Assembly (NCBI GenBank): GCA_947359465.1
Contig: OX375877.1
Span: 70,754,698-70,818,697, forward strand
Direction of reading: 5' to 3'
Source: Metellina segmentata
Lineage: Eukaryota; Arthropoda; Arachnida; Araneae; Tetragnathidae
DNA length: 64,000 nt
This document shows, piece by piece, positions 1 through 12,890 of this stretch. Position 1 is the first letter of the stretch, and each line of letters starts with the position of its first letter. A program made the position numbers and the translations under genes. The notes beneath the pieces were generated by a model. It saw nothing but the letters and a program-made list of their open reading frames with translations. It ran no database searches and was not told the DNA's origin.

Positions 1-3000
1 CGGAGATAAGCAGTGAAGCTATCAAAGTTTTACTACATTCTGGCCTTATGAAAAAGTGAGAAAAATATTTGTGCAATGTATATTAACTTTAATTGATAAA
101 AGTTGTTATGTATTTATACATAAGTAGCTGAAAGTCTTTGTATTTGCACAAGTCATTATGCATTGTTAGTCACACGGTGGTAAAGATACAATGCAGTATT
201 CAACATTGAAAGGACTAAATTCTGTCAACTTTTATTTTTTACACTCTCTACTATTATAAAAGGAAGTGTATGTTTTCTGCCTGCAAAGTCCTATCTATGG
301 TACTTACAGTAATGGGATTTGGTACACTAGTAGTCCAAATCTTTTGCAATTTTTGGGTTGCAGCAAATTTTAAAATTCAATCTAGAACATTGAAAAATTT
401 ATTTAATAGAATTTAAGTAATATTGTTTTCTTTGGAATGGCAACAGACTGCATATTCGAAATTTATTTTTTCCGTGCTTCCCTTTGATTTTGCGGAAAAA
501 CAATTTGTCAGACAAATAAAAAACAGAAATAAAAATTTGTGGAGTTCTTTTTTCTATTTCCTACACTGTTAAAGATAGAGTAAAAATTTTAATAGATTTA
601 AAATCTGCAGAAAATTTCACATTAGATTGGTAACTAAAAATATGATTTTCTTAAAAAAAATAATTTTAAAATTGAATTTTTTACATTGTTTGTTATATGA
701 ACGCCACTGCGCAGAATGACCTTTGTTTGATTCGAAATTCCAGAAATCACGTATTTCATTTCCTGCGTTCAGCAAATCAAATAAAATACATTTTGACTGG
801 CACTGTTTAGTTCTTTTTTGTAAAATTGGGATCGTTAAAGATAAATTGAAAATTTCAACGGATTCGAAATCTACGGAAAATTTTACACCAGATCGATATC
901 TTGCATTTGATTTTCTTTTAATAAATAATTTTCAATTAAGTATTCATATTTTCACAAGAGATTGTGATGTCATGCCGATCAGATCTCTTCACAGTTGGAA
1001 TTTGGCCGAATTTGACAATAAATAGGCTACAAATTTTCATTTGGTTTGCAAAGCAAACCAATACCACAGGCAACGCCATGATGGCTGTTATCCAATAGGC
1101 TACGAATTTCTCAAACCAAATGCGAATTCGTAGCAATCACCGGGGGTTACACCTGACGAAAATAACTGTCACGTGCACGTGCTGTCCACACAGTGGCTAG
1201 TTGCTTATAAAAATGATATCAAATTTTGTCTTTCACACTTTTTGACAATTGAGTTGATGTTGTTGTCATTTGAAGAAATGTTTTTTGGAAAACGTATTGT
1301 TTGTAAGTAACGTATTGATTTACAGATGAATTCCCCCCCCCCCCAAAAAAAAAAAAAAAATTTATGATATATATATATATATATATAGTATGTTGTAGAA
1401 AAAGGAGAAAAATGTTTATCCATTGTTTGATGCTTCAGACTTCCGTTAAAACTTTTATGGTAATCATGCCTGGGCATGATGTATTTAATTGTCAACCTCT
1501 TTAGTTGTTCACTTTTACATGATTAATTTACATTTAAACTGCAAAATTTATTATCGAGTAACACAATTTCACTAATTATTTTGTTAGTTTTTATTATTTT
1601 ATTTCAAGAATCATTATTGTCTCTATATAAAAGCTATTAATTTTGTATTTAAATTGCTATGTCAATTCATATTTAATTTTTTGTCTTATCAGAGAAAATG
1701 ATACCAACATCATAACTACAGAAGGTTTCCAGTTTCTTCTTATGACTACAGCTTCACAAGTGTGGCATTTCATGCTTCAATACCTTGACACAATTGAGGT
1801 GAAAACCTATATTTTGCTTTTAAATCTTTCTTTATCTCCATTTATTTTGATTCTTGACACTTGAATTATATGTAAAAAAAATTTGTGGTTCTATTTGTTA
1901 ATAATTTACTACTTTAATTTTAGGAGCGTGGTCTAAATTTAGTCGATTGTCTCACTTTCCTGTTCCAGCTGAGTTTTCTTACTTTGGGAAAAGTGAGTGT
2001 AGACAATGACAAATTTTAATAATTGATTTGATATTTTTATTTTTATTTCAGTATATTATACTTGAGAATATGGTTCTGAAATCAAGAGTAGCAAAATGTG
2101 CTGAAATCATGTGTACAAAATATGTTTTTGTTGAACTGTGTGAAAAAATGTACAAGGAAATGTGAAAATATTAATATATTTTCTTATCCTAAGAAATTAT
2201 TTGACCGGTATTTATTGAACTGTTGCCTTCTGTATGAATTGTAACAACTAAAAAAATCTGAGTATAGAGAGACTGGCATGAATTTATATAAAAATGTGCT
2301 ATATATTCAAGTAAATGGGAGGAAACAAGGCATTACAAAATTTTCTCTGCAACACCTGAGGATAGCACCAAGTTTGGTCAATAAACTGAATTCTTAGTGA
2401 GTGTTTCTCAAAACATATTAAACATGCTGACAAATTCGAATGAATTGCTGAGAAATGTATTTTAGAGCTAATTTCCACAGAATATATGTTTCTTTTTGAA
2501 ATGTAGCTTGGCATGTATTTTAAATGCTCATCAATATGAAATGTATAAGCATTTTGAAATTAAAATACCTAACTATCTTTTAAATATATATATATATATA
2601 ACTGACATGTGACTCCCATCAGATATATCAGAAGTAATTTTATTGAGTATCTTATACCTCTGTAATTTGATGCTAACACTAGGCTAGAAGCTCTGTTCAT
2701 CAATTCATTTTTATCTGTTACTCCTCAGATTATTAGCACCTTATTGTCTCTTGTGATTTGATACTTACAGTTATTGATTATAAAGCTTAATATTTTTGCA
2801 GGATTATAGCACAGGGGAAATGAACGAATCAATGCTTATGTTCTTACAACATTTGAGAGAACTAGGTATTGTTTATCAGAGGAAAGTAAGTAGTTTCTTT
2901 ATTGGCTCTTATAAAAGTATTAATTTTTAATAGTTTCACTTAAAATTTTATGTAGATATTTCATGTTTGATATTGTCACACTCTTTTTAATAACATTAAA

Positions 3001-6000
3001 AACTGATTTAAGCCTTTTTAATTCTCATTTCATGGTTTTTAAATAAAGAGATATATCTCCGAAAGATCAAATTAATATTTTTGTTATAAACATAGAATTA
3101 ATTTATACTATCACACTGAAAACAGCTTAGAGATTGTTTTATATTTATTCTTAAAAAGTGAAGCGTTATTACTTTCACTAAAATCAACTGATTACAATTT
3201 TTGAAATTAATTGAATACTTCAAGATATTGTTAGTGTTCACATTTGTTAATATTGCCCCAAATTATAAAATTTCACTTGAAACTGATTTGAGACATTCAC
3301 TCTCAAAAATAAATTTAGTCAATGGCACTTGAGAATTATAATTTTGAACCTTGTTTAATTTAGCCTACTCAAGTTTTAGATTTTGAGAAGTTTTTGCCTC
3401 TACAGTCCCAAGAAAAATGTTTTAAAAAATACCTTTCCCTGCTATTTAGAGTTCTCTGTAACTTGGAAATAATACAAGAATTTGTTTAAATTTTGTTTTA
3501 AAAAAAATGGGTCGCCATGAAACTAATGTCAACAAATGTTAAGTACCTTATATGTACCTGCCAACTCTTCAGCTTTTTCTGAAATCTTCCCGAAAAGCAC
3601 TCTGTTTTCTGTCTTCCTAGCAAAATATATGTTTCTGAATTTTCTTCAGAGCGAAAGTTTTTTTAATTTAATTCCAATTTCATTTTAAAATTAGATGCCT
3701 ATTTCAAAGTTATGGCACCAAGTTGTGGCAACCATGAAAGAAAAACACCAAAATCACGTTTTGGTAGATTGTTGTAAAAACTTTCTTTGCTTTTCATGAA
3801 AAACTTACAAATATTCCTCTAAAGCACCCGAGAAAAAGTAGAATTGATTAGTTTTGCATATATATGACATGATTTTGTGTAAAATATTTGCCAAGTCAGT
3901 TTCATTAAGCTCAAAGTGCTGTTAAGTATGTGACAGAAAGCAGGATTTATTTTTCTGTTTTGAATTGCTTTCTTAAAGCTCAGTTTGGCACAAATATTGC
4001 TAATTTTGTTCTTTTAATAATTTATTTAAAAAATTACTTTTGCATTTTTCTCCTGCTATTGGCATGTTGGTTTTTATGTCACAAAAATCGAATTTTTTTC
4101 TAGGAGGTTGGCAGGTATATGCTCTAAGATAATAAATTGAGCATAAGTGAATAAGGACAGCAGGTAGCATGTTTGGGGGTAAAAAGAAAACTATTAATTT
4201 GATGTATACAAATTAGTATTTCTGGATTGAAGAGGTAAAAATCTGAATTTATTGTTAATCTTTCTTTATGTAGCGAAGATCTGGTCGTTTCTATCCTACT
4301 CGATTAGCTATCAACTTAGCTTCTGGTTTGAAAGAAGTAAACTTGGACGTCAACAAAGCAGGCTACATTGTTGTTGAAACAAATTACAGAGTGTATGCTT
4401 ATACTGGCAAGTATATTTGTAGTTTTTGTGAACACATTTTGAAAAGTGTTTCTTTTTGCCCTAGAAAAGCTAATCTTATTTACTTTCTTCAAAATCCATT
4501 CACAATTTTTAAAACTATTTTCAATCCTTTGCTAGTGGTCTCATTAAAATTAATCTGATGTTTAGAACACTCTTTTATCAATAGACTAGTAATTAAGAAG
4601 TGAACAGAAAATACATTCAGAACTATTTTATGAAAGTGATTAAATTCATTCCAAGTATTCTGTAAAGGTAAAAACATCTTTAGGAACCCTCTTGGTGATT
4701 TTATATAATTTGTAATTTTGCGAATCCTCAGAATTTTGTCAACAATTTCTCATGTTTTATACGTAGGATGATGTCAATATCTTTATCTCAAAACTTTTGA
4801 TTCATTTTTAATTGAAAACATGTTTGACATTTTGAGAAAAAATGTGAACTGAGAATATAATTAATTTTACCACTCAAAATAAAAAAAATGATTGGTGCAA
4901 TTTGGCCATTCTGGCCCTTTTGCCATAAAACCAACAAAAAAAATCCAGTTTTTACATCAAAATAAAAAATAATTTATACATTGCTTACATCAATAAAACT
5001 TTGTTCTTAGATTTCTTTACTGTGCAACTGTGTGTTCACACAAAAATTATATATTAAAATATGATATTTATGTTTTATAAAAAAAATTTGCTTGTTTTGT
5101 TTGCTTAGTTTGCTATGATAATTTCTAAAAAAATGTAACAACTTTTATAGATTCCCATCTTCAAATTGCCTTGATAGCCCTCTTCTGTGAAATGATGTAC
5201 AGGTAATAAAAAGCTTTCTCCTTTGTCACACAGTATAGTGTTGTTTTTGTGTTCATGCTTTTTATTAAAAGTAATTTTAATAATAAAATGAGTGTTATTT
5301 TAAATTTTGGGGTGCACCAGTGGCTGAGTGACTAAAGGTGTCACTCGTACACAACTGGTAAATAGAAAGCATTTAGTTACAAGCCTGAATCTTGTATCTG
5401 CCAAAGTCAGGTTGAATATTGAAGTTTCCTGGTTTCTTTAAGAGTATATGTAAATGCAGGCCAGTTTTCTCAAAGTCCACCAGGAAGACATGTCCCTACA
5501 TTCACAGTAGGTGCAATGTGGCAGCACCTCCCATGATGCCGAGGGATAATACATAACCTGACAATTAGTGCTTTAAGAGTAACAATCCCTCAAGTTGGCA
5601 CTGGAACAAATTAAAAAATTTTCTCTTAATTTTTTTATTTACTTTGTTTTAGAATTTCGAAGCAAAAAGGAATATTACTTATTATATTTGTTTTCCCTGT
5701 GCATGTGTCACAGTACAAATATAAAAGTTATCGTTAAAAGCATTGTACTAAAAAATTTCACTGTCCATTTTCTATTTGCTGCAGATATGTGTGGGAATTA
5801 AAAAATATCTTTTCTTTTAGACTGGGTTATTCTAATGAAACTAATACATAAGCAAAAGTGTACATACGAGGAATAATTATAACTAGTCTATTCAGCAAGA
5901 CACCTTATCACAACAAACAGGTTATACCAAGTTCTACTTTTACACATGAATATTTATAATTGGCAATTAAAATTTTTTTATTTTGCTTAATATGTTGATT

Positions 6001-6454
6001 TTTATTTTTTACTGAAAATTTATATTGGGTTGTTTGTTTTGCTAACACATTTGTCACAATGGTTTTGGATCTTAGAAATATAAAATAAATTAAGAAGTGT
6101 AAGGAAAAGCATTGCCTCTGCATCTGATGTTTCAGAATGCTTGGACTTTTGATTTGTCATCAAGAAGTAGCAGCTTTTAAATGAATACTTTTCAGAGATC
6201 TTATGAAATTCAATCCATAAGCTGCAGCAATGATAATGATGGTCATAGGATTATAGTTTATAAAAATATATAGCACAAGCCGTAAAGTAAAGAGGGTGTT
6301 CTTTGAATGATGCAAGTTATGATTAAATGGTAATTCACTGAATGCAGAACTGATATAACTGAATAAGTTATTAACAAATATAGGAGTCTTTGTTTACTAG
6401 TTGTTACTTTGTTTAGTAAAACAGTAAAGTTATCAATTTCCTTCATTGCTATTT

Positions 6455-6538
<84 letters not shown>

Positions 6539-9500
6539 GTATATATATATGTATATATATATATGTATATATATATGTTTCGGTTTCTGGTTAATGCACC
6601 CCGGCTGTTTGGTTATTTTTTGTTATTTTGTGTGTGTTATGTTATTTTGTATATTTTATGTTGTTATTATATGTATATATATATATACCTATATTTCAAG
6701 TGCTCTGTTGATTAATGGTTTTGTTTGGTCTTCCAGATTTCCTAACTTTTCTGTTGGAGTGTTTACAAGAGAAAGTGTCCGAGAGGCACTTAGAAGTGGA
6801 ATAACTGCAGATCAGGTAAATAATTGACTTAAAATTTAATTGATGAGTTAGAGAACCTTTTGAGAATGTTTTTTATTCTCAATATTTGTATTGTTTCAAT
6901 AGGAAAACAAATTATTACACTTTGTAAAAATTTTTAGTTTTGGATGGATTTTAGTGAAAAATCACTTTTAAAATTTTTGTTTATTCAATAAGCCCTCAAA
7001 AGGTTTGAAAATTTTGGCAAGAATTGCAATAAAAATATTTCTTGACTATGAATGGAAATTAAATTGCAAAAGTGCTAAACTTAATTATTTGAAGGTGTAG
7101 TTTTTGAAATTAAATTTACTTGTGAAAAATGTGTATCATGCAAATCTAATATTGGATGTGTTTCTCTAGTCATTTTTGGGATGCTTTACAGTTCTCATTC
7201 TATTTATTTTTAAATGTAAATATACAAGAGCTGTATGCCAGGTTTGCGTATTGTCATACATTTTGTGTTCTTAATGCATAAGAAGGTAACAAACAACCAA
7301 TTTAAGGTTATTATGTTAGTCGACTTACACAGGGTTTTACTTTTTCAGTTGATCATCCTTTTTGTATAGCAAATAGTTTTTCTTTTTGGATGAGTAATAA
7401 CCAAATTTAAAATGATGTATAAATATATTTATTAAAAATTAAGTGGTGATTTATATTTAAATTTGTGCTTGTAAAAATTAGTTGTTTAAAATTTAATTTG
7501 TTTTGAAACTTTTCCTTGAATTCCTTGTCAATTTGTAGGTATCACAGAGAATGAACAAAGTATCACAGAAAATGATAGAAATATATGTGTAAAATTTGTT
7601 TGCTTGTTACCTGTAATTGCAAACCAGGATTTTGAGTTTTTATTTCATTATGTGATTGTACATTATATGTTCATATATTTCATTTTTTGTTTTAGATAAT
7701 AAAGTTTCTACAAATGCATGCACATCCAGAAATGCTTAAAGAGGTATTACACACAAGTTTATTTTATAAATTTAACTTAACCTAATACAAATACCATTTA
7801 TCAGAATTCGTGGATACTATGACTTATGTTGATGTTATACCTGGTATTGTGTAGCAATGAAATAGGGAATAATATCAGGTCATGTCAAAAGTGATATCCG
7901 ACTTAAGAAGATTCAAGATGGAATTCCCAATTTCATGGAACTCATTCCAGAATGATACTAAGGAACCTATTTTTTCAAATGTCTTATTCTAGAAGTTACA
8001 ATTGCAAAAAATATACAAGGATCTAAAATGAATTGAAAACATTTTTGGGAAAATCATTTGAAATCGAACATGTATAGAATATTCTTATTTTACAAAGTAT
8101 AATTTCTAATTTACTACTTTGTACTCTATTGTACTACTGTATCCCAGTCGAAAGAGCAACAGATTTTCAACCAGAGGGTTGCGAGTTAAAAGCTGGTCCA
8201 GCCGAAGACAGTCAAGTATATGGGGACTGGTGCATGTTAAATATGTTGTGGCCTCAAATGTACTCGCATGGTATTGGAGAGTGGAGTGCTAGTTCAAGTG
8301 TTACCCTTGTCATCTGACCATGGTTCAAAATTACAAGGTGTTGTCCTAGAAACTTTCCTTTTGGAATCGATCCCGGACTGTAGCCAATAGCCCATTGTCT
8401 TGCTTCAGTGCAATGTTAATTCAATAACGTACCTATCACTTTGTGGGAAATGTTTATGAAAGATACGGACTGTACTGTTTGGTTAACCTTTTAAAACTGC
8501 AGTTTGCTTTTACTTTTTTCATTAAAATTTTTTTTTCACATTCTTAGTTTTAATGTATTTTCTATATTGTCTCTATAGTGATTGTGCTGTGTGTTCTTGC
8601 ATATTAGTGAACGATCCTTGTATCAAGTACCTACAGCTAGAAATTTCAACTAGTTATCACCGTCCTAGCCTAAGCCATTCGGTGTATCCACGTTATATTT
8701 TGAACCACAATCTGATGACGAGGCAACATCTGAGCTTGCACCCCACTCTCCAAACTTCCACACTAAACCCAACATGAGGACTTTCGACCACGGCAGATTT
8801 AAGGTGCACCAGCCGCCTCTACGCCATACGCTTGCAAACATCCATGCCCTGACCCAGATTCGAACCAGAAACCTTCCGATCTGGAGGCTAACACCTTAAC
8901 CACCATACCGGTTGGTCGGCCTTACTGCTAGAAATAAAAAAGTTTGGTGGATTTAGATTGTAGATTCAAAATAAAATATTTTCAGATACAATTATTTGTT
9001 AACTAATTTCACAGTATAAAGCAATGAATGAAACGAAATGGATGTGCTTTGAATTAAAAACAATGCAGTGGATCAAATACTCTTTGTCGGATATGTTTAA
9101 TAAATCGTATACATGCTTTACATCTCAGGTTAAGAATTAATCTACAATCAAGAGTTGCAAATTGACACGTTTCGTCTGTCAGAATTTTTTACTTAATGTG
9201 AAATAAGATTCATACAATTTTAAATTCAGACTATATGTGTTTTTTTTAGTAAAGTATTACATGTTTTTCTTTTATATAGAAACCAGTACTACCCCCTACA
9301 GTTGTGGATCAAATACGTCTTTGGGAGATGGAACGAGACCGATTCAAATTTACAGAAGGTGTTCTGTACAGTCAATTCTTGTCACAGAGTGATTTTGAAC
9401 TACTTTCTAACTATGCACAAGTATGCTATTTGTTTTTATTTTTTATTGTCTTAAGATCACAGTGAGGTGCATAGCCAGACAGGGAAGGAGCTTTAAAGGC

Positions 9501-11515
9501 TTGAGTCCCCTCTGAAAATGTTTAAATTCTGATTTCAAAATATTTCTTCACAAATAAAATGCTAAAAATGCATAAAATAGTTATTTTATTATTATAGTAA
9601 CTATATTGTATTATACTTTCATCAGGAATTAAGTATTCTTTTGAGATGTGTAATCATGGAATTTGTTTTTTCTATTTTAGAAATAGCTTCTCACATATTA
9701 AGATCATATGCTTACAAAACACAGCAGATATTTAATAGTGACACAAATGTTAAAACTCTTGCTTAGAATTATTTACTATCAATGTTGTGAGAACTTTCCT
9801 AAACAAAGTCTGTCTCACAACACTAAATATTTCCAAAACCACCCTTTTAAAGGTATTTCAGCATTCAAATCAACAAACGTTTGCCACTCTATATGCTTAC
9901 AGTAATACAGTCAGTATCGGTTATATAGTAATTCAGCGGTCCAGAAAAAACAGACCATATATATGCGGAACAATACTACACTATTTAACTATGGCAGGAT
10001 TATATTCATCTATCATAATATAGTGCTCATAAACAAAAAATTAAACTTTTAAGAACATTTAAAAATTTAATTTGCAAAGTAAAAACTACAGAAGAAATAC
10101 GCAATATTTTTTTAGTGAAATTTATTAGTTTACCTTACTAATCTAAGTACAGTACGCATATGTATGTGCATCCGTATTCAATGCACTTGCCTAATTATAG
10201 CAGGAAGTGTTTTTCTGTTTTTCGATCTAGAACATTTAAATTCAATCTGGAACATTTAAAATTAATTTAATTATTATTGTTTTCTTTGGAATGTCAACAG
10301 CATAATAGATCGCAGATTCTAAATTTATTTTTTTCCTTTACGTTTTTATTTTGCACAGAGGAACAATTTGTCAGCAGACTAAAAAGCAAATAAAAATGTT
10401 TAACGTAAATAGACATTCTTATTCGTCACGTCTGATGCAAATGAAACAAAATTTTTCGTTACTCTTTTCGTCTCAATTTCAACGAACTTTTCAAACAGGG
10501 AGAGATAACCAACTAATAAACAGACCAATGTGCTTGGGGTGGAAGAGAATTGAGGGGTGAGTGGGTAACGCCGACGATGATTTAATGCAAAAGAGAAATG
10601 GAGGGAAGTAAAGGCCTAAATTCAGGTCCCTCTCCATAATTGCAAAGACTTTTTTCTTCTGGTCATTCCCTGTGTTGCTCCCTGCCTTAAGAAATGTTAT
10701 AACAATTACTCTATTTCAAAAAAAGAAACTTATAACCTCATTGAAAAGATGAAAAATTCGACCCTATAACCGATAACCAGGAAAATAAAATGACTATATA
10801 AGCGGTGCACTTTAACACATGTTCCCTATTAAGTTCGACAGGACTTTAGAAAACTGACCATATAAGCGGTGTGACTTTATAAGAGGGTGACTTATATAGT
10901 CATAGCTGGTACTTACTGGAATTTACTTTGAAATTCATGGGCTGCTTCCGAACTATATAATAATGAAGATTCATGGAACCATTACCTTTTTGAAAAAGGA
11001 ATAAGGTCCATATTAACTTTGCAATAAAAGTTATTTGTTTCTAAATTTCAGTGCCCCAAAAATTAAATCCTGGTTTATGCCAAACTGATGCTGTGGATGA
11101 GAATGAAATGTAAATGTCTAGTAAAAGAATATTGCATTATTATATTTTTACTGGGAAACGATTAAGATGAAATAACACTATTTGTATGGTGAGAGTTTAA
11201 ATGTGTAATGCTATGGGAACAGGTATAAAATGGTGGCCTGTATGATATGGGAAAAGGGTTAATATAGATAAAGTGCTAATATAATAAGGAATCTGTAGTA
11301 GTGTGGCTTAAAGTAAATTCATAAATAATTCAATGCAGCCATAATACAAGTAAATACAGTGTATGATATTATTAGTAATTTTCATTTGTCCTAATTAAGT
11401 TTTGTCCCTGCAGGATCTTGGGGTGTTGATCTTCAGCAACCCTGCCAGACGAGTGATGCTGGTTAGTAAGAACGGTCACGATGATGTTAAAAGGTTTTGG
11501 AAACGACATCGTTAG
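1..11515 (+). CDS. GTF2H4: General transcription factor IIH subunit 4 (p52/Tfb2), 3' part of gene
   Basis: This is the p52 subunit of TFIIH, a core-complex protein that anchors and stimulates the XPB ATPase in transcription initiation and nucleotide excision repair in the nucleus. Ten exons are seen: 1-55 (partial), 1693-1798, 1924-1992, 2802-2885, 4274-4406, 5151-5202, 6737-6815, 7696-7743, 9280-9420 and 11414-11515 (stop TAG). All junctions keep frame and have AG acceptors; donors are GT except after exon 5 (GC). The joined product, about 288 residues, tracks the human protein almost without gaps: [122 protein letters not shown], and a C-terminus ending [11 protein letters not shown]. The family is about 460 residues long, so roughly the first 170 lie upstream of the window. 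Introns are 125 bp to 2 kb and carry repeats. Identification is firm. Confidence 0.96.
245..620 (+). mobile_element. Helitron-like fragment in GTF2H4 intron 1
   Basis: The stretch opens TCTCTACTATTATAAAAGG, a 5' end typical of short arthropod Helitrons. The same head recurs at 13408, and the part at about 370-540 recurs at 10215-10385. No clear hairpin-CTAG 3' end was located, so the right boundary is uncertain. It is non-coding. Confidence 0.5.
621..1692. other. Rest of GTF2H4 intron 1: simple runs only
   Basis: Intron sequence with no supported exon. It holds a run of 12 C followed by 16 A at 1333-1360 and a short (AT)n at 1366-1388. An inverted pair of similar sequence occurs near 1020-1130 (ggctacaaattttcatttgg and ggctacgaatttctc with CAAATG between), perhaps part of the preceding mobile element. 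Confidence 0.5.
1993..4273. other. GTF2H4 introns 3 and 4, no recognisable content
   Basis: AT-rich intron sequence flanking exon 4 (2802-2885). Apart from a short (TA)n near 2583-2600 I see no repeat family, RNA gene or additional exon. Confidence 0.6.
4401..4412 (+). other. GC splice donor of GTF2H4 intron 5 (GC-AG intron)
   Basis: Exon 5 codes ...YAYT and ends in the first base of a codon at 4406. The next bases are GCAAGT, the classic strong GC-AG donor. The next exon starts at 5151 after TTTTATAG and completes the codon to Asp, continuing [11 protein letters not shown] as in the family. The nearby GT at 4411 would shift the frame of exon 6, so the GC donor is preferred. Confidence 0.85.
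5311..5560 (+). repeat. tRNA-derived SINE copy in GTF2H4 intron 6
   Basis: The head ggtgcaccagtggctgagtg resembles a pol III A box in a tRNA D arm, followed about 60 bp on by agttacaagcctgaatc, a degenerate B box. It is more GC-rich than the flanking intron. No target-site duplication was identified and the right edge is approximate. Confidence 0.5.
6461..6577. repeat. AT/TA microsatellite
   Basis: About 117 bp of (AT)n, interrupted towards the 3' end by GTATATAT steps. It lies in GTF2H4 intron 6, 160 bp upstream of exon 7. The long YIYIYI reading frames here are artefacts. Confidence 0.95.
6816..7695. other. GTF2H4 intron 7, no recognisable content
   Basis: AT-rich intron between the exons ending GITADQ and beginning IIKFLQ. 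No repeat family or exon was recognised. Confidence 0.6.
8141..8445 (+). repeat. SINE family 1 copy (tRNA-like head, about 300 bp)
   Basis: The head agtcgaaagagcaacag...gggttgcgagttaaaagc looks like degenerate pol III A and B boxes. The body (ctcgcatggtattggagagt... tcatctgaccatggttcaaa... gatcccggactgtagcc) recurs at 36640-36960, 47440-47525, 52870-53172, 57740-57935, 58150-58440, 62905-63180 and 63525-63710. It lies in GTF2H4 intron 8. Confidence 0.7.
8690..8921 (-). repeat. SINE family 1 copy, minus strand
   Basis: On the minus strand the right end reads ggccgaccaaccggtatgg with tggttaaggtg (A box) and then ggttcgaatctgggtc (B box). The body is the one shared with 58150-58440. It sits about 245 bp from the plus-strand copy at 8141, giving an inverted SINE pair in the same intron. 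Confidence 0.75.
10215..10385 (+). repeat. Helitron-like internal fragment
   Basis: The stretch with caatctggaacatttaaaat, ttgttttctttggaatg and caatttgtcagcagac parallels 370-540 of the Helitron-like fragment in intron 1. It has no terminal ends and is probably a truncated relative. It lies in GTF2H4 intron 9. Confidence 0.45.
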
Positions 11516-11665
11516 AATCAACCTGTCACAAAGCCCTTTGACATCATGTTATGTACAAAGCATTGTAATATACCATCTACATAAGTTTTGGGCTCACTCA
11601 TTAAATTCAACACTTTTTACAGCCTTGTATTTTTACTTCATTGTTCTATACCTTTTTCTATTTTT

Positions 11666-11671
11666 ATTAAA
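11666..11671 (+). terminator. Candidate polyadenylation signal of GTF2H4 (ATTAAA)
   Basis: ATTAAA occurs 151 bp after the TAG stop, followed by a T-rich stretch. It is the nearest variant signal I see, but such hexamers are frequent in DNA this AT-rich. Confidence 0.35.
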
Positions 11672-12890
11672 ATGCATTTTTTTCACAAGTGTTTTATAAG
11701 TACTTTTAAAACATGGTGTTCTTGTTCATTGAATTTCTTAATATATTTTGTAAACAGAAGTACAGGATGTTCCAGTACATCTTTTTTACTTTAAACCTTG
11801 GATCACAATCAAGTCCTTGCTTAGTAAAACATGACTAGAGCTACAAAACAAGCCATAATATTCCCATATGCTGCCTTTATGACTTTGAGATCAACTTTTA
11901 AACTATGCATAAATCAAGTTAATACACATTGTTTGTTATTCTGATTTCAATATGTGTTGGTAAATTTTAAAAAAAGCATGCAGATTTAATTTTTTTTTGT
12001 TAAAAAATAAGAAAGTACTATATTTCAAGAGAGTTCAGTTGAGGTCAAACAATTAGTAGTCTTTAGCCAGTTTCTAAAATTCAAAATTTCAAACAACTGC
12101 TGTATTTCATTGAAAGGAATAGATGTAATTTGTAACAACTAAAAAATGGTCATTTTTCAGTTTTTAGTACAGTGTGAATGGTTTCTAGATGTAGTTTTTT
12201 ATTTGAGGTTCTAAAATTTACAAGAGACATTTTTAAGTTATAATAAGTTGTATAAAGTTCAAATCAATTGAAAACTTTAAATTAATGTCAGAACACATAG
12301 TTAAAAACTTCTCCTAAAAAAGCATGACTTTTGAGTTTAGTTATTGAATGGTACTATTGTGCTCCTTCACTATAAATGAACTATGAGCCATACTTAATAT
12401 GCTCATGACTTAAAAACACTCATCCTTTGTTTCTGTGATTGCAAAATTTTAACCCATGATATTAATTATTCATTAGGAGTAAAATAACATTAATGAGATA
12501 AATCCAACTTGGATATCTCTGAGATGTCTAGTTCATTTAATGATATAAATCTAAAAGTTAAAGATTTTAACAACCAATAAAATATCACAGTATTTTATTA
12601 AACAATTGACACTAAGGATTTGTTCATTGCACATAAATACATTTCCATGTTAATACATGCATAAATACATTTGAAGACATTCTTGAACATTTTTCATTGC
12701 ATATTCTTGGGTATGTATATAAACTTCGGATTTGCAAGTGATGTTGACTTACCATCTATGATCTTTTGTTTATTAAATGTTTAAGTGACCAGCACTGTTC
12801 TCAGTAAAATTGATATGAATGTTGTAAATCTATAAGATTACAATGAAGAAATATCTTAATTAAGGGTTGGCCTTATTATTTTTCTTTTTT
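11672..12890. other. Convergent intergenic region between GTF2H4 and lysozyme
   Basis: This is the rest of the roughly 1.4-kb gap between the two stop codons; it must hold both 3' untranslated regions. No repeat or ORF is supported. A minus-strand AATAAA candidate for the lysozyme lies at 12769-12774, 117 bp past its stop. Confidence 0.5.
12769..12774 (-). terminator. Candidate polyadenylation signal of lysozyme (AATAAA)
   Basis: TTTATT on the plus strand, that is AATAAA on the minus strand, lies 117 bp past the stop codon. The position is plausible, but the motif is common in this composition. Confidence 0.35.

Noticed and set aside
723..1025. 100-codon frame in GTF2H4 intron 1
   Set aside because: Composition-driven and inside Helitron-like intron sequence; no homology seen.
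6409..6827. Open frames with long YIYIYI runs
   Set aside because: Translations of the AT microsatellite; one merely runs into the real GTF2H4 exon 7.
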